Notes: generated from the sequence alone by a model not told the origin. A DNA stretch of 64,000 nucleotides from Paratractidigestivibacter sp963630635 (GCA_963630635.1 CAVGOA010000002.1:1-64000), one strand, 5' to 3'. Shown: positions 1-10,265, numbered from the stretch's first letter. Program-made: numbers and translations.

Positions 1-96
1 CCATGGATCTTCCCACAACCGCCAAAACCTCCGCCGCCATCTTCCCACAACCGTCGCTTTGCCCGGCCGGCGAGAAGGACCCGCAAAAGCCCCCAG
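1..96. other. Intergenic segment with a short direct repeat
   Basis: No gene is seen. The word ATCTTCCCACAACCG occurs twice, at about 7-21 and 40-54, just downstream of the hsdR stop. It may be the edge of a repeat or hairpin cut by the window start. Confidence 0.5.
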
Positions 97-3000
97 CTAC
101 GCCGCCGGCGCCTCGGCGTTGCGCTTAATCTTGTTGATGGCGGCGACCAAGCTCATCTGCTGCTGAGTGTTGAACGTCCGGCTAAACGAGCTCGGTCGGT
201 CAAAGGGCGGCTTGGTAAGCACCCAGGCCTCCATGTAGCCGTTTTCCACGACGTAGTCGACAACCTTGCGAACAAAGGAAATCTGGCGGTCGTTGAGCGC
301 CTGCCCGTTGATGAACTCGGCAAAAGCCTCGTTTGCCGCCGTGCGATCGAGCTTGATCAGCTTGCGAACAAGCAGGCCAAACGGCGTGTCTCCGTAAGCG
401 CGCTCATAGTCCTTCACGTTGCCAAGCTCTTGCGTAAATATGCGCTCGAGCTCCTTGAACTCGTACGCGCTCATGGCCTGGTTGTGGCGCAGCTTATAGA
501 CAACCGTCTCGTTAGCATGGTCGCGCACCCAGCGCTCGACCTTAAGCCGATAATCCGAGAAGTCCTCGCCGGGGCTTACCTCGGCACCGTAAGTGACCTC
601 GGTGACCGGGTCGGCAAGATGCGTCACTACAGTTCTGTGCCCGCCGTCCCCTTGCAAGAAGCGGAGAAGCCCGCGCAGCGCAGCACGAATCTTCTCAAGC
701 CGCAAAACCGAGACCCCGTCCAAAAAGCCCTCGGCGGTGATCGCCTGCAGCACGTCCAGCTTCTCTTTTACCTGCGGGATTGTCGTGCACCTTTGCAGCG
801 CCGTCGCAATGCCCACAAGCTTATTGGCGTGGTTGGTCGCCCGACACCCCTCGCAAATCGCGCACATGAACCCGTACATAAACGCATCAAAGCGCAGCGC
901 GTCAACGTCAGGCTCGTCGTTTCGCACAAGCGGGGCAACCTCGGCAATAAGCATGCCCAAGTCGGCGTCGCTAAGGCAAACGTAGGCGGCCTCTTGCTTG
1001 AACTTCTCCACCGCTTGACGACGAAGACGCACCGAGACCAGCTCTTCGTTAAGGTCGACAACCTGCTGGCGCAGCGCGGACGTAAGGTCGCCCCGCAGCG
1101 ACTGGTGCTCGTCGTTAGCAAACGCGGCCTGCTGAAGATGCTTCGCAAGCGTTGCCTGGCGCACAAAGACCGTCTCGGAAAGCGAAGCCCCTACCCTACC
1201 CTCAACAGCATTCGCGTTATCGCTAAAGAACTCGAAATTGCGGCACCAATCAAAAATGAAGAAACGTTGCTTGTCTTGGTGGTAGCCGTCCAAGGGGTCG
1301 TTGACCCCAAGGCCCTGGCACAACCGGGTGCCGCGGCCGATCATCTGCCAGAACTTGATCTTAGAGCGCACCTTCTTAAAGAACACCAGGTTCACGATCT
1401 GCGGCACATCAATGCCGGTATCCATCATGTCTACCGAGACAGTGATCACAGGCAGGTGCTTTAGCTCGAACTCGTCGATGACGGTGTGCGAGTAATCGTC
1501 GGAATGCAGCACCGTCTTAATGTAGTTGCCGGGAAGCTTTGGATAGAGCTTGCCAAAGCGCTCGACAATATAGCGGGCGTGCTTTTGGTTTTGGGCGAAG
1601 ATGATCGTTTTGCCCAGGTCCTGGCCACCGTTGACGCGAATACCCTTCTCCATAAGGGTCTCAAGCACGTTGTCGACGGTGTCTTGGTTAAACACCCAGT
1701 TGTTTATCTGGGTGTTTGCAATGTAGTCGGGCACATCCTGGCCGGTTTCCTCAAAGTCTTCCTCAAGGGCCCGCTTGTCCTCTTGCGAGAGGTCGTCATA
1801 GGTGATGCCCTCGTCCATAAAACTCGTATGCGTCTGGATACCAAGAAACGGCACAAGAACGTGGTCGCGCTCGGTTGCCGTCTTGTACTCGTAGACATAG
1901 GTGGGAACGCCGCGCTCGACCTCAAAGAAGTCGTAGGTGTTGCGGTCGACCTCGTTGGCGGGCGTGGCCGTAAGGCCTATGACCAGCGCGTCAAAGTAAT
2001 CAAAGATCGCCTGGTACTTCTTAAAGATAGAGCGGTGCGCCTCGTCCACGATGATCAGGTCAAAGTGCGCGGGTGTGTACATGCGCACGCCATCGTCGTT
2101 GCGCACGCTGTCGATGGCGTTGAGAATCGTGGGATAGGTCGAGAAGACAATACGCGCGTCGCGCTCGTCCTTGTTGCTGCAAAGGTTGCAGCGCGAGGCG
2201 TCGGGCAGATAGTTTTGGTAAGCGCGGGCCGCTTGGCTAACGAGCGCCACGCGGTCGGCCAAAAACAGTACGTTCTTGACGCGCCCGCCGCGCATGAGCA
2301 CATCGGTAAGACCAGCCGAGACACGCGTCTTGCCGGTACCCGTTGCCATGACAAGCAGACCGCGCCGGTGCCCCTCGTCAAAGTTTACGCAGGCGCGCTT
2401 GATGGCCTCGAGCTGGTAATAACGGTTGGCGCCGCCGCCGGCAATATTGGTGTCGACGGGCACAGAGGCAAGTGGGGCGCAGGCGCCCCTGCGGTTCATG
2501 ATGCGCTGCAGGTCATCGCGCGAGAAGATGCCGCTGACCTTGCGCATGGGCGCGTTTTGGTCGTCAACAAAGAAGGTATCGAAGCCGTTGGAGAGAAAGA
2601 CCAAGGGGAGATACCCAAACTCGGCGCGCAGGCACTCGGCATAGAGACGCGCCTGCTGCAGGCCCTTCTGGGCATCTAAGCTGGTGCGCTTGGCCTCCAG
2701 CACGGCAAGCGGCTTGCCGTCTTTGCCCATAAGCAGGTAGTCGATGTATCCGGTGCCGCTATGGCTGCCAGAAGCCGTGGGCATGCCGTGAACCTCGCGC
2801 TCTTCAAGCACGTCGCTGCCAATGTTCCATCCGGCAAGCTCAAGGTCCCAGTCGATATAGCGCTTGCGCGTCTCGAATTCCGAGATTTCTTCTGGGCTAA
2901 AGTCGCGCGTGCCCTCGTTGGCGGCGCGGGCGGCGGCAAGCTCGGCGGTCATGGCGCGGAGCTTGGCCTCGAGCTCTTCGATCTCGCTCTTTTGCTTGTT

Positions 3001-3486
3001 TACAAGAGCGCCTTGGGCCTTGATGGCCGCAACCTGCTCTTTGGTGATAGGCACGCCCTTGGCGGGAATCTTGGCCTCGTCAAAGCGGCGCGCGGTATAG
3101 GCGGGCCCGTAGCAGTAATCAATCCAATCGACAAAGTTGAACAAGGCCCTTAAAGACAAGATGGCATCGGCGTGCGTGACCCTCATCTGGGTATGGACCG
3201 AGAGATTGCCCAGCTTGTTGATGGCAAAGAGCGGCCGCCAGATGCGCTCGTCGCCCACGCAGTCGATAAAGGAGCGCTCGTGCAAGAGCGACGCCAGGTT
3301 GTCTTTGTAGGGCATGCTTACCGATGAATCGGCGGCGTAGACCCACTTGACAGCCAGCTCAAGCGCCTTGCGGCAGCCAACGGCGCACATGGCCGGAGCC
3401 GATGCGTAGACTTTCTCGGCCTCTATACAGGCATCCGCGAAGAGCGCGTAATAATCGCCTTGTTCTTTGAGGAAGTCGAAGTTCAT
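97..3486 (-). CDS. hsdR: Type I restriction enzyme, R (translocase/nuclease) subunit
   Basis: HsdR cuts unmodified DNA after ATP-driven translocation, in complex with HsdM and HsdS. The 1129-residue product has an N-terminal helical DUF4145-like domain (about 1-140), a coiled-coil stretch (145-195), a PD-(D/E)XK-type nuclease signature (Asp249, then EAK at 264-266), helicase motif I ATGTGKTR (381-388), DEAH (481-484), the motif III-like GLTATP, and motif VI QMIGRGTR, followed by an EcoEI-type C-terminal domain. Length and domain order fit an intact family (EcoEI-like) HsdR. The start has an AAGGA box. It is the last gene of an hsdM-hsdS-hsdR operon, 16 bases after hsdS. Confidence 0.95.
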   Translation of the reverse strand: MNFDFLKEQGDYYALFADACIEAEKVYASAPAMCAVGCRKALELAVKWVYAADSSVSMPYKDNLASLLHERSFIDCVGDERIWRPLFAINKLGNLSVHTQMRVTHADAILSLRALFNFVDWIDYCYGPAYTARRFDEAKIPAKGVPITKEQVAAIKAQGALVNKQKSEIEELEAKLRAMTAELAAARAANEGTRDFSPEEISEFETRKRYIDWDLELAGWNIGSDVLEEREVHGMPTASGSHSGTGYIDYLLMGKDGKPLAVLEAKRTSLDAQKGLQQARLYAECLRAEFGYLPLVFLSNGFDTFFVDDQNAPMRKVSGIFSRDDLQRIMNRRGACAPLASVPVDTNIAGGGANRYYQLEAIKRACVNFDEGHRRGLLVMATGTGKTRVSAGLTDVLMRGGRVKNVLFLADRVALVSQAARAYQNYLPDASRCNLCSNKDERDARIVFSTYPTILNAIDSVRNDDGVRMYTPAHFDLIIVDEAHRSIFKKYQAIFDYFDALVIGLTATPANEVDRNTYDFFEVERGVPTYVYEYKTATERDHVLVPFLGIQTHTSFMDEGITYDDLSQEDKRALEEDFEETGQDVPDYIANTQINNWVFNQDTVDNVLETLMEKGIRVNGGQDLGKTIIFAQNQKHARYIVERFGKLYPKLPGNYIKTVLHSDDYSHTVIDEFELKHLPVITVSVDMMDTGIDVPQIVNLVFFKKVRSKIKFWQMIGRGTRLCQGLGVNDPLDGYHQDKQRFFIFDWCRNFEFFSDNANAVEGRVGASLSETVFVRQATLAKHLQQAAFANDEHQSLRGDLTSALRQQVVDLNEELVSVRLRRQAVEKFKQEAAYVCLSDADLGMLIAEVAPLVRNDEPDVDALRFDAFMYGFMCAICEGCRATNHANKLVGIATALQRCTTIPQVKEKLDVLQAITAEGFLDGVSVLRLEKIRAALRGLLRFLQGDGGHRTVVTHLADPVTEVTYGAEVSPGEDFSDYRLKVERWVRDHANETVVYKLRHNQAMSAYEFKELERIFTQELGNVKDYERAYGDTPFGLLVRKLIKLDRTAANEAFAEFINGQALNDRQISFVRKVVDYVVENGYMEAWVLTKPPFDRPSSFSRTFNTQQQMSLVAAINKIKRNAEAPAA

Positions 3487-3502
3487 GGTGGGTCCTTAGT
3501 CT

Positions 3503-4159
3503 TTAGGCAAAGTAGTCCTGGGCGAGGCTGTCGTAGAGGGTTTGGAGCTTGTCGACCTGCTGCCACGCGATGGCGCGGGTCTTGTCGACCTGAGCGACAA
3601 AGGCGGCGAATTCTTGCTGGAGGGCTAGCGGAGGAAGGGGAATTGGAACCTGCTTGATTTTCTTGCCGGTTAGGTGAGCGATCGTCGACTTTGAAACATA
3701 CGGCTCAAATAGGCCGAGCTCTGCTTTCATCTTGAAACACCAGACAAAGTAATCCGGCAAGAGAACCTCTTGATTGCAGCGGACCCTGTGGACGGCCTTT
3801 TGAAAGTAGCAATCTTTGAGCTCTTCCCGCCAAATTGCGCAACGCCCGATTTCACCACCTTCGGTTACCAAGACATCGCCGCTCTTCAGCTCAAATTCGA
3901 CCCTGTCCTCTTCGGAAAAATCCATATACCGCAAATTAGACAAATCGAAGTGAAACCACTGGACATTAGTGTTGGCAAGGTAAGGATAGGAATTCCTCCC
4001 CGTCTGTTTCTTTGCATCAAGCATTTTGCCGAGACGCGTGACGCACAAATTGCCAAGTGGCTTGTTCTCCCATTTGTTGCAATCGAGCTTCGGATCCCCG
4101 AACATCTCGACGAAGCGGGATTTGACGAGCTGGTCGAGCTGGGCGATTTGCAGGTTGGC
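3503..4159 (-). CDS. hsdS: Type I restriction enzyme, S (specificity) subunit, C-terminal part
   Basis: HsdS chooses the DNA target of the restriction-modification complex. Only the C-terminal 218 residues are visible; the N-terminal target-recognition domain lies in the assembly gap. The visible part begins with the central helix signature LDQLVKSRFVEMFGDP, continues through the second target-recognition domain, and ends with the conserved LPPLALQQEFAAFVAQVDK spacer helix and a final YFA. It lies between hsdM and hsdR in the same direction. DNA specificity cannot be judged because half the protein is missing. Confidence 0.9.
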   Translation of the reverse strand, partial: ANLQIAQLDQLVKSRFVEMFGDPKLDCNKWENKPLGNLCVTRLGKMLDAKKQTGRNSYPYLANTNVQWFHFDLSNLRYMDFSEEDRVEFELKSGDVLVTEGGEIGRCAIWREELKDCYFQKAVHRVRCNQEVLLPDYFVWCFKMKAELGLFEPYVSKSTIAHLTGKKIKQVPIPLPPLALQQEFAAFVAQVDKTRAIAWQQVDKLQTLYDSLAQDYFA

Positions 4160-4700
4160 NNNNNNNNNNNNNNNNNNNNNNNNNNNNNNNNNNNNNNNNN
4201 NNNNNNNNNNNNNNNNNNNNNNNNNNNNNNNNNNNNNNNNNNNNNNNNNNNNNNNNNNNNNNNNNNNNNNNNNNNNNNNNNNNNNNNNNNNNNNNNNNNN
4301 NNNNNNNNNNNNNNNNNNNNNNNNNNNNNNNNNNNNNNNNNNNNNNNNNNNNNNNNNNNNNNNNNNNNNNNNNNNNNNNNNNNNNNNNNNNNNNNNNNNN
4401 NNNNNNNNNNNNNNNNNNNNNNNNNNNNNNNNNNNNNNNNNNNNNNNNNNNNNNNNNNNNNNNNNNNNNNNNNNNNNNNNNNNNNNNNNNNNNNNNNNNN
4501 NNNNNNNNNNNNNNNNNNNNNNNNNNNNNNNNNNNNNNNNNNNNNNNNNNNNNNNNNNNNNNNNNNNNNNNNNNNNNNNNNNNNNNNNNNNNNNNNNNNN
4601 NNNNNNNNNNNNNNNNNNNNNNNNNNNNNNNNNNNNNNNNNNNNNNNNNNNNNNNNNNNNNNNNNNNNNNNNNNNNNNNNNNNNNNNNNNNNNNNNNNNN
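4160..4700. other. Assembly gap (541 N)
   Basis: A run of N hides the end of hsdM and the first half of hsdS. The N count may not equal the true length. The visible hsdS plus gap (about 1.2 kb) matches a normal hsdS. Confidence 1.
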
Positions 4701-6167
4701 GCGGTTGAGGTCGGCCAAGTCGGCCAGGATTTCCTCGGTGGGCGGGTACTCGATGCGCTCGTACTCGGTCTTGGTGTACTTGTTGAAGCTGAAGTCGTAG
4801 TCGTTGGCGGCGATCTCGGCCTTGGGCACGAGGAAGCTCTTCTCGGTGCGCTCACGGTCCTTCTCGCCGTCGAGGTTCGCCCAGCGCGCAAGGATATCGG
4901 GGATGTCGTCGTGCTTCTCGTCGGCGTCGCGCTTGTCGTCAAGGGTAAAGCCGTCGCCCTCCATGTTGTACATCCACACGTCGCTGGTGCCGCCGGCGTC
5001 GGTGCGCGTAAAGACCAGCACGGCCGTGCTCACGCCGGAGTACGGCTTAAAGACGCCGCTGGGCATGTGAATCACGGCATCGAGCTTTTGGTTCTCTACA
5101 AGCTCGCGGCGCAGCTGCCCATAGGCCTTGGAGTTTGAGCGGAAGAGCACACCGTTGGGAACGATGCAGGCGCAGCGGCCGCCAAGCTTGAGCATGCGAA
5201 GGAAGAGCGCGACAAAAAGCAGCTCGGTCTGTTTGGAGTCCACGATGGCGCGCAGGCTCTTGTCGATGTCTTCCACGTCCACCGAGCCCGTGAACGGCGG
5301 ATTTGCCAAGATCACATCGTAGCGGTCGCGCACGGTGTTGTTCTTAGAAATGGAGTCCAGGTAGCGCACATCGGGCGCGTCCACGCCGTGCAGCATCAGG
5401 TTCATGGCCGAGATGCGCAGCATGGTCTGATCCATCTCAAAGCCCGAGAACTGCGGCGTGGCGCCGTCCGTACCGGCATAGCAGGACCACTCGGCGTCCG
5501 TCATCGTGGACTCGTGGTTAGCGCGGATGTGCTCGGCGGCCGAGATGAGAAAGCCCGCCGTGCCGCAGGCAGGGTCGCAGATAAGCTCGCCGGGTTTGGG
5601 GTCCACCATGGCCACCATCATGCGGCGGATGTGCTGCGGCGTGCGGAACTGGCCGTTGGTGCCCGCGGTCGAGAGCTTAGAGAGCATGTACTCGTAGAGG
5701 TCGCCCAGGTCGCCAATGTGGTCGTCGAACTCGGAAAGAAGCCCCTCGACACCCTCGACGGCGCGCTCGAGCAGGGCCGGCTTGCCAGCGGGAAAGCCAA
5801 AGGTGGCGGACTCCATGGCGCGCGAGAAGGCCGAGCCGTCGCCCAGGCCCTTGATAAAGGGAAAGACGAACTCGCTCACAATGCGGTACATCTCGGCGGC
5901 GGGCTTGTCCTTAAAGCGGCTCCAGCGCAGGTCGGCACCGTCGATCTGAGCGCCGTGTGCGTTGTGGTAGGTGGCGGGAAAGATATGCGGCTGCGGGGTG
6001 CCAAGGAGCTGCTCCATGCGCTCGGCCTCAAGTTCCTTCTCGTCAAGAGAACGAATGAACATGAGGTAGGTGAGCTGGCTGATGACCTCGAGGGGGTTGG
6101 TGATGCCGCCCTCCCACATCTTTTGCCAGACGGCGTCGACCTTACCCTTGGTTGCTCCCGTAATCAT
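4701..6167 (-). CDS. hsdM: Type I restriction-modification, M (adenine methyltransferase) subunit, C-terminus in gap
   Basis: HsdM methylates adenine in the HsdS target using S-adenosylmethionine. The N-terminal HsdM helical domain (beginning ITGATKGKVDAVWQKMWEGG) is followed by the N6-methyltransferase domain with the AdoMet motif DPACGTAGF (about residue 198) and catalytic NPPF (about residue 290). The end, after EEILADLADLNR, runs into the gap; that motif is normally near the C-terminus, so little is missing. An upstream in-frame GTG at 6179 is possible, but the ATG at 6167 gives the usual MITG- start of the family. First gene of the hsdM-S-R operon. Confidence 0.93.
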
Positions 6168-6283
6168 CGCTATAGCCACCGGCCTTCCCAGCTTGTATGC
6201 CGTGCGTCACAAATACAACGTAAGCATTATAAGCTAGCCAAAACAACGCCGAGGTACACGCGGCGCGGCCCGGGCAGCAACCG

Positions 6284-7861
6284 TTACGCGCGCTCGATCA
6301 CGCAGGTGTGGCGCTTGGTCTTGGGGTCGTAGGCAATGCCGCACAAGACCACGTTGTTCTCGCCAGAGGTGCCAAGAAACGCGTTGGCGTAGCCGCGCTC
6401 GCGGATCTGGTCCAGGGCCTCTTGGGCGCTCGAACCCCACTTGAGCTCGACCACGACGCCCGGGATGTTGCCAGAGCTCTTAAGCGGCACCATAAGCAGG
6501 TCGGCGTAGCCCTTGCCGGCGGGCGCCTCGCGCACCAGGCGGTAGCGGCGCATCGCGCTGTAAAACGCCAGCCGCAGCGTGCAGGCCAGGTCCTCTTCAC
6601 AGTTGTAGGCAATGATGCTCGCGGCGTCTTCGTGCGCCTGCTCGACGCCTGCGGCCACGGTTTTCTCGTCACCTGCCAAGACTGCGTCAAGGAGCTTCTC
6701 GGATGCCGCGATGCTGCGCGCGACCTCGCCCCAGCCCTTGTCGGCCGTGGCGTTGGCGTACTCTCCGGCCACCTCGCGGTTGGGGACAAAGACCTCGCGC
6801 GCCGCCTTGTCAAAGGCAAGGTAGCCCAAGTGCGCAAGCAGTGTAAGCACGTCATCTGCGCTGTTAAGCGTCGTCATGTCGTTCGAGTAGGTGCCCGTGT
6901 TCACTTGGACGCGGCCGCCGCCCACCAGCTCGACCACCTTGGCGTGAAGGCCGTCGAAGTCCATGTCGATGTACTTGCGCAGCGCCTCGAAGGTCTCGGT
7001 CTGGGTCCAGTAACTCGAGAACTCGCCCGTCTCCATGGCGCGCACGACAGAGCGCGGTGCATAGACCTCACCGGCGCCGGGCAAGCGGTAGCCGTCGTAC
7101 CAGGCACGGCACTCCCCCAAATCGCGGCCCCACTCATCACAAAGTGCGGCCACCTCTTTGCCTGTGAAGCCCATGAAAGGCGCCATCTCAAGAGGCTCCA
7201 GCATGCTGTACTCGTCAAACATGTTGAGCGCCGAGTGGGTGCCGTACTTCTTGATAGGCAAAATGCCCGTCATGTAGACCAGGGCAAGAAACGGTTTGTC
7301 CTTAAGCCATCCGCGAAGGAAATCCAGGTACGTTCTTTGGGCGCGCGTGTCATCGGAGCTCTCGCGCATGATGCAGTCCCACTCGTCGATAACGACCACA
7401 AACTGGCGAGAAGTCTGCGCATAGAGGTCGCTCATGACGTCGACCAGGCTGTTCTCGTCGCGAAAACGCAGGTCGCGGTACTCCAGCAAAAGGTCGAACA
7501 AGACCGACTTTTGAAGATCGGCAAGGGCTTCATCGACACAATGACGTGATTTGGTCCAAAAATCCTGCATGTTGATCTTGAGCACGTCGTAGCTGTTGCG
7601 CTCGCGGTCAAACGAGGGGTCGCTGGCAACGGCTAGACCGGCGAACTCGGCGGCGCCGTCGACCGTGCGATCGTAATAGGCGCTCACCATGTTGGCGGCC
7701 ATCGACTTACCAAAGCGGCGCGGGCGGCTCACGCAGGCATACAGGCGCTCGGTGTTGATCACAGAGTTGAGCTGCGCGATAAGCATGCTTTTGTCGACGT
7801 AGACGCTTGACGCGCGGCCGCGCCTGAGCATCTGTGGCCCGGGATTCAAAAACACACCCAT
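6284..7861 (-). CDS. AAA-ATPase-like protein with C-terminal PD-(D/E)XK nuclease-like domain
   Basis: A member of the large family combining an AAA-ATPase-like domain (PF09820 type) with a DUF1703/PD-(D/E)XK domain, common in gut anaerobes; cellular role unknown. The ATG at 7861 has an AGAAAGG box nine bases upstream and gives about 525 residues. Visible marks are the family P-loop RPRRFGKS near the N-terminus, a Walker-B-like VVVIDEWD, and a C-terminal ADLLMVP...VVVELKW pattern supplying the Asp and Glu-X-Lys of the nuclease fold. It stands alone next to a restriction-modification operon, so a defence role is conceivable but not shown. Confidence 0.8.
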   Translation of the reverse strand: MGVFLNPGPQMLRRGRASSVYVDKSMLIAQLNSVINTERLYACVSRPRRFGKSMAANMVSAYYDRTVDGAAEFAGLAVASDPSFDRERNSYDVLKINMQDFWTKSRHCVDEALADLQKSVLFDLLLEYRDLRFRDENSLVDVMSDLYAQTSRQFVVVIDEWDCIMRESSDDTRAQRTYLDFLRGWLKDKPFLALVYMTGILPIKKYGTHSALNMFDEYSMLEPLEMAPFMGFTGKEVAALCDEWGRDLGECRAWYDGYRLPGAGEVYAPRSVVRAMETGEFSSYWTQTETFEALRKYIDMDFDGLHAKVVELVGGGRVQVNTGTYSNDMTTLNSADDVLTLLAHLGYLAFDKAAREVFVPNREVAGEYANATADKGWGEVARSIAASEKLLDAVLAGDEKTVAAGVEQAHEDAASIIAYNCEEDLACTLRLAFYSAMRRYRLVREAPAGKGYADLLMVPLKSSGNIPGVVVELKWGSSAQEALDQIRERGYANAFLGTSGENNVVLCGIAYDPKTKRHTCVIERA

Positions 7862-7950
7862 GTCGCATTGCCTTTCTCGCCGTGTGAAGGGATAAAAGCA
7901 ATCATACCCCACGCTCACTTAGTCGCGACGGCGCAGGCGGCGAGAAGACC

Positions 7951-9747
7951 CTAGCGCCTGTGCCGGCGGCCCGTCTCGCGCAAGATGTCGTGGGCCACGT
8001 AAAGGCCCAGCAAAAGCGCCAGCATGTAGCCAACAAAGCCCAGGATAGGGATGCCAAAGATAACCGGCTCGATGCGCGCGTAGTAGACCACCGAAGAGCC
8101 AATGAACAGGCCCGCCACAATGACGCTCAAGGTCAGGCGGTTGGCGATGCGCGACAGGTCCTCCAGCGGGTCCTCGGTGCCGGCCACGTCGATGTTCATG
8201 CGCAGCTGGCCGCGGGTAAGCATGTGCATCGCGTGGCCGGCCTCGCTGGCGGCCTCTAGCAGGCCGTGACTGGCGGCCAGGCTCTCGCGCGCCAGGCGCT
8301 TGGTCTCGCGCTTGGCCAGCTCGTCGTAAGACTCGTGCGCGCGCAGGTGGCGCTTGATGATGTCGACCATCGAGGCGTTGGGCAAAAGATTGTCCACCAC
8401 ACCCTCAAGGGTCACCAGCGCGCGGGCCAGCATCGTCACGCTGCCGGGCAGCTCGATGCCGTTCTTGCGCGCCATGTTGATGAGCGAGTTCACAAAGCTT
8501 CCCAGGTCAAGCTCGTTCAAATCGGCCGAGCCGTAGTTGGCGATAATGGCGTCCAGATCGCCCAGCAGGTGCGCGTAGTCGACGTCGGAGGTATCCCCTA
8601 CCGAGAAACGCAACAGGCCGTCGGCCAGGCCCGCCGAGTCATAGCGCGCCACGGCATAGAGCATGTCTGCCACGCAGCGCCGGTCGCTCGCCGAGAGGCG
8701 GCCCATGATGCCCAGGTCCATGTAGACGATCTTGCCCTCAGACACCACCAGGTTTCCCGGGTGGGGGTCTGCGTGGAAAAAGCCGTCGTCCAGGATCTGG
8801 GCCGTGTAGTTGGCCATGAGCTTCTCGCCGATTTCGCCCAGGTCGTAGCCACGGGCCACAAGCTCAACGGTGTCGTCGATGGCGATGCCCTCGACGTAGT
8901 CCATGACCACCACGTGCTTGGTGCAAAGCTCGGGATAGGGCTTGGGGCAGCTTAGGTACTTGCAATGGGCGTTCTTGCGACGGAACTCCTCGAGGTTTCT
9001 TGCCTCGACAAGAAAATCGGTCTCTTCTCTAAAGGACTGCCACAGCTCGTCCACGACGCTTTGCAGGTCAAGGAACTGATCGGCCCCCATAAAGCTGCCC
9101 AGCCGACGTGCCAGCGAGCGCACGATCGAGATGTCCTTGGCCATGACCTCCTGCACGTGCGGGCGCTGGACCTTGATGGCCACCAGCTCGCCGGTAATCA
9201 GGCGCGCCTTGTGCACCTGCGCGACCGAGGCCGAGCCCAGCGGGTTGTCGTCGATGGCGTCAAAGATGTCCTCGATGGGGGTCTTGTACTCTTCGCGCAG
9301 GGCAGAAAGCACGGTCTCGCGGTCCATGGGCTCGACGCTGGTACGCAGCTTGGACAGCTCGCGCGTGAAGGCGGCGGGCAGGATCTCGGACCTCATGGAC
9401 AAGATCTGACCGGCCTTCACAAAGGTGGGGCCCAACTCTTCCAGCATGCGGCGCATGCTCTGCGGCGTAAGGCCGTGGAAGATGTCGTAATGGCGCACGA
9501 TGCCCAAGATCTCGCCAATACGGCGCAGGCGAGAAACCCGCGACAGGTCGTAGGCGTCAGAGCCCGAGGCCCGCCCGCCAAACAAACCGATGGTGGCCGA
9601 GTCGTCGTCTTTTGACGAGAGCTCCTGCATCACCTCGTCGTACCAGGCGTTTAAGATCTGGTCGTATTCACGACGCTTGGCGGCGTCGGGGTCTTCCTCG
9701 ACGCCGCCTTGCTGGGTGGTCTTCTCTGTGTTGTTTTGTGAAGTCAC
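7951..9747 (-). CDS. ABC1/AarF/UbiB-family atypical kinase
   Basis: UbiB-family proteins are atypical protein-kinase-like ATPases linked to isoprenoid-lipid metabolism. The 598-residue product has the hallmark KxGQ element (GPTFVKAGQILS), the alanine-rich loop GSASVAQVHKA, the invariant lysine in VAIKVQRP, the catalytic HADPHPGN and the metal-binding YMDLGIMG (DFG equivalent). Two C-terminal transmembrane segments (about 540-590) anchor it to the membrane. The N-terminal 50 residues are polar and probably disordered. The start is a GTG with a weak ribosome binding site. The phasin-like gene upstream ends 26 bases away, so the two are likely cotranscribed. Confidence 0.9.
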   Translation of the reverse strand: MTSQNNTEKTTQQGGVEEDPDAAKRREYDQILNAWYDEVMQELSSKDDDSATIGLFGGRASGSDAYDLSRVSRLRRIGEILGIVRHYDIFHGLTPQSMRRMLEELGPTFVKAGQILSMRSEILPAAFTRELSKLRTSVEPMDRETVLSALREEYKTPIEDIFDAIDDNPLGSASVAQVHKARLITGELVAIKVQRPHVQEVMAKDISIVRSLARRLGSFMGADQFLDLQSVVDELWQSFREETDFLVEARNLEEFRRKNAHCKYLSCPKPYPELCTKHVVVMDYVEGIAIDDTVELVARGYDLGEIGEKLMANYTAQILDDGFFHADPHPGNLVVSEGKIVYMDLGIMGRLSASDRRCVADMLYAVARYDSAGLADGLLRFSVGDTSDVDYAHLLGDLDAIIANYGSADLNELDLGSFVNSLINMARKNGIELPGSVTMLARALVTLEGVVDNLLPNASMVDIIKRHLRAHESYDELAKRETKRLARESLAASHGLLEAASEAGHAMHMLTRGQLRMNIDVAGTEDPLEDLSRIANRLTLSVIVAGLFIGSSVVYYARIEPVIFGIPILGFVGYMLALLLGLYVAHDILRETGRRHRR

Positions 9748-9773
9748 GCTGCCGTCCGCTTAGCTAAAAGGTA

Positions 9774-10160
9774 TTACTCGGTTTGATCGGCCTCGACGGC
9801 CTCGGCGTCGTCGGTGACGGGCTCGGATTCGCCCTCGACCTCGACCTTGACCTTGTCGGCCTCGATCTGGGCCGCGACCTCGGCGACCTTGGCGGCATAG
9901 GCGGCACGCTCCTCGGGGGTCATGACCTCGAGCTTGGCACGCAGAGCCGCGTCAGAAGCGCTGGTGACGGTGGTGTCAAAGGTCTCTTTGACCTTGCGGG
10001 TAAGCTCGGCGTTCAAGTCCTTGCCCTGCTGGACGGTGAGCTCGCCTTTCTTGACAAAGTCGTCGATCACCTGCTGGGACTTCTCGGCGGTGGCGGCAAC
10101 AGCGCCCACGCTGGCGAGAAAAGCCTTGTTCAAACCGTTAGCAATGTCAAAACCAGCCAT
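9774..10160 (-). CDS. Phasin-like small helical protein
   Basis: A 128-residue protein with an AAAGGAG box six bases before the ATG at 10160; an earlier in-frame start at 10205 lacks such a site. The sequence (FDIANGLNKAFLASVGAVAATAEKS..., then KKGELTVQQGKDLNAELTRKVKE) resembles the phasin or granule-associated family, which coats polymer granules or acts as a small helical adaptor. The last 25 residues are strongly acidic (many Glu/Asp). No polyhydroxyalkanoate genes are in the window, so a granule role is unsupported. Its tight pairing with the UbiB-like kinase gene suggests a shared membrane or lipid function. Confidence 0.75.
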   Translation of the reverse strand: MAGFDIANGLNKAFLASVGAVAATAEKSQQVIDDFVKKGELTVQQGKDLNAELTRKVKETFDTTVTSASDAALRAKLEVMTPEERAAYAAKVAEVAAQIEADKVKVEVEGESEPVTDDAEAVEADQTE

Positions 10161-10265
10161 GGTTTTCTCCTTTCGCAGGCGAGCGTCTCTCGCCTTTTTG
10201 ACCATGCGTCAACTGTACCCCTAAGAGGCGCCGCCGATTCACGCAATCGCCCGGCGGCGCGGGTG

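Noticed and set aside
9774..10205. Longer start for the phasin-like gene
   Set aside because: The extra 15 Lys/Arg-rich residues have no ribosome site, while the ATG at 10160 has a strong one.
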